A stretch of 8,423 bases of DNA from Paracoccaceae bacterium (GTDB lineage Bacteria > Pseudomonadota > Alphaproteobacteria > Rhodobacterales > Rhodobacteraceae), in the NCBI GenBank assembly GCA_009920815.1, contig RFZH01000096.1:1-8423 (forward strand). The letters are read 5' to 3'. Positions within the stretch are counted from its first letter, which is position 1. Each line of letters starts with the position of its first letter. Below the pieces are notes generated by a model. That model was not told the DNA's origin, made no database searches, and saw only the letters and a program-made list of their open reading frames with translations. Positions 7,440 through 8,423 of this stretch are shown in pieces. The position numbers were made by a program, and so were the translations under genes.

Positions 7440-8135
7440 TTATGCGTCCAATTGGCGACTTAGGATCGTGGCAAATTCATCAGCAAAGCTTTCATATCCG
7501 CCGATGATCCGATCCGAGTCTGCGGAAAGTTTATTATAAAATACAACCGCCGGAATAGCAGCAAGCAATCCCAAACCAGTCGCCAAAAGGGCTTCGGCAA
7601 TACCAGGGGCGACCACGGCTAAATTTGTATTTTGTTGTGCTGCAATTTCGATAAAGGCATTCATGATCCCCCAAACTGTCCCGAACAGGCCAATGAACGG
7701 CGCCGTCGATCCAATGGTCGCCAAAACCCCTAGACCTTTTTGTAACTCGTCTGCTTCACGGGACACAGCGACATCCATCGAACGTTCAATGCGCGATTGT
7801 ACGCCCGCAATCAGCTGTCCATTGGATTTTTGGCTACGTTCCCATTCCGTCATCCCCGAGACGAAAACACGCGCAGCACGCCCCTCAGGTTCGGGTCCCA
7901 ACTCTGCGTACAGTTCATCCAATGGTTCGCCTGACCAAAAAAGACGATCGAATTGCGCGGCCTCTCTGCGTGCGGCGCGGTACAAAACGGTCCGTTGTAC
8001 GATAATTGACCATGACCAAAAGGACGCTCCAATTAAGAGCAACATAACCAATTTAACGGTTAAGGTCGCGCGGGCGAATAAAGCCCACATTGAGAAATCC
8101 ACATCCGTGGCCAAGGCCAGCGCTTCTGTTTCCAT
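7440..8135 (-). CDS. tolQ: TolQ, MotA/TolQ/ExbB proton channel protein
   Basis: TolQ forms, with TolR, the inner-membrane proton channel that powers TolA. The product has 231 residues. There are three membrane segments: about 24-46 (LTVKLVMLLLIGASFW...), about 135-160 with GLFGTVWGIM (149-158), and about 172-200 in the stretch beginning VVAPGIAEALLATGLGLL. A cytoplasmic loop lies between the first two. The end ESFADEFATILSRQLDA is typical of Rhodobacteraceae TolQ. The ribosome-binding site is weak (GAGCAGTAAG before ATG), but METEALALATDVDFSMWALF matches the usual N-terminus, so the start is secure. It is the first gene of the cluster here. ybgC, often found just upstream in proteobacteria, is not present in this window. 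Confidence 0.97.
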   Translation of the reverse strand: METEALALATDVDFSMWALFARATLTVKLVMLLLIGASFWSWSIIVQRTVLYRAARREAAQFDRLFWSGEPLDELYAELGPEPEGRAARVFVSGMTEWERSQKSNGQLIAGVQSRIERSMDVAVSREADELQKGLGVLATIGSTAPFIGLFGTVWGIMNAFIEIAAQQNTNLAVVAPGIAEALLATGLGLLAAIPAVVFYNKLSADSDRIIGGYESFADEFATILSRQLDA

Positions 8136-8355
8136 GATCTTACTGCTCGTTTTATGATGCCATGCAGGCTTTTTTTAAAATCATAGACTATTCTAGCACC
8201 AAAACCAAGCGATATAGCACGCCTAACACGCCAATGTGAGAAATAGGCAAACTTGCGCCGACACCAAAATCACGGCCGCACCGTTACATACTGACACCGC
8301 GCTGTCGGCATGGGGGTGTTAAGGCTGTCCTTGTCATTTTGAAAAGAGACTTAAA
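8136..8355. other. Divergent intergenic region upstream of tolQ
   Basis: About 220 nt separate tolQ from a divergent plus-strand frame. The region must contain the tolQ promoter if tolQ starts the operon. Minus-strand candidates for a -10 box are TAGAAT (about 8190) and TATATC (about 8213), but neither has a good -35 box at 16-18 nt. I find no coding frame of note, no RNA gene and no terminator with a proper stem and T-run. The T7 tract at 8170-8176 is preceded only by a 3-bp GCC/GGC stem. Confidence 0.4.
8293..8306. repeat. Interrupted palindrome upstream of tolQ
   Basis: GACA-C-CGCG-C-TGTC is symmetric at 12 of 14 positions. The GACACC half also occurs at 8260-8265 and is complementary to GGTGT at 8315-8319. 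It could be an operator between the divergent genes. Nothing ties it to a known regulator, and short symmetric sites arise by chance. Confidence 0.2.
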
Positions 8356-8360
8356 ATGAC
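8333..8360 (+). promoter_or_regulatory. Hairpin over the start codon of the 8356 frame
   Basis: GTCATTTTGA (8333-8342) pairs with TTAAAATGAC (8351-8360) in RNA: nine Watson-Crick pairs and one G-U, around an 8-nt loop AAAGAGAC. The loop holds the probable ribosome-binding site (AAAGAG) and the right arm holds the ATG. Such a fold could limit initiation. The stem is mostly A-U and thus weak, and no RNA evidence is available. Confidence 0.3.
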
Positions 8361-8421
8361 CACAACCGTTGCATGGGTTGAAATTCCAGTGAAAGATTTT
8401 GATGTGTCTAGTCCATTTTAA
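8356..8421 (+). CDS. 5' end of a possible VOC/glyoxalase-family gene, with early stop
   Basis: The frame starts with ATG at 8356 and reads MTTTVAWVEIPVKDFDVSSPF, then TAA at 8419. The opening VAWVEIPVKDFDVS resembles the N-terminal strand of vicinal-oxygen-chelate (glyoxalase/bleomycin-resistance) proteins, in which VEIPV.DF.. is followed by a helix with an FY pair. In those proteins a Tyr would follow the Phe here, and TAT or TAC in place of TAA would give it. GAGAC upstream may serve as ribosome-binding site. The stop falls two bases before the window end, so it may be a nonsense mutation, a sequence-end error, or no gene at all. It points away from tolQ. Confidence 0.4.
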   Translation: MTTTVAWVEIPVKDFDVSSPF

Positions 8422-8423
8422 AA

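Noticed and set aside
7663..8157. A 164-codon plus-strand ORF opposite tolQ
   Set aside because: It is antisense to intact TolQ. Its translation is rich in Arg, Ser and Pro with no family resemblance.
8150..8176. Rho-independent terminator before the T7 run on the plus strand
   Set aside because: The only stem is GCC/GGC, 3 bp, and no plus-strand gene ends there.
1..8423. A novel defence, mobile or biosynthetic system
   Set aside because: Every substantial frame belongs to the known Tol-Pal, TilS or FtsH set. No integrase, transposase, direct-repeat array or tRNA-adjacent insertion signs are present.

Overview
The window looks like chromosomal DNA from an alphaproteobacterium, most likely a marine Rhodobacteraceae (Roseobacter-group) member. 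This is inferred from the protein style (TolQ, TolR, FtsH and TolB read like Roseobacter versions), from the gene order tolQ-tolR-tolA-tolB-pal-cpoB-tilS-ftsH, and from base composition that is moderate by eye. No database search was possible, so the genus is left open.

Layout: eight genes run on the minus strand from right to left and fill about 1-8135. In order of transcription they are tolQ (8135-7440), tolR (7438-6974), tolA (6965-5874), tolB (5874-4641, broken), pal (4582-4076), cpoB/ybgF (4061-3252), tilS (3255-2005) and ftsH (1926-25). Most junctions are very tight (a 1-nt gap, an 8-nt gap, a 1-nt overlap, a 4-nt overlap), which points to translational coupling in one operon. Only tolB-pal (58 nt) and tilS-ftsH (77 nt) have real gaps, and these could hold internal promoters. 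A perfect palindrome at 1-18, just past the ftsH stop, is the likely terminator stem. On the right, 8136-8355 is a divergent intergenic region. At 8356 a plus-strand frame opens that looks like the start of a VOC/glyoxalase-family gene, but it hits a stop at 8419, two bases before the window ends.

Function: TolQ, TolR and TolA form the proton-motive-force-driven inner-membrane motor. TolB (periplasm) and Pal (outer-membrane lipoprotein) form the distal part. CpoB links the Tol machine to peptidoglycan synthesis during division. TilS (tRNA-Ile lysidine synthetase) and FtsH (membrane AAA+ protease) are housekeeping genes commonly found after this cluster in Rhodobacterales.

The main anomaly is tolB. 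Its frame breaks near 5170, where about 23 residues of one beta-propeller blade are also missing. The gene is therefore split into a 239-residue N-terminal ORF and a C-terminal remainder without a signal peptide. Either this strain carries a tolB null allele within an otherwise intact Tol-Pal operon, or the assembly collapsed a stretch here. I see no mobile element, CRISPR array, RNA gene or undescribed multi-gene system.
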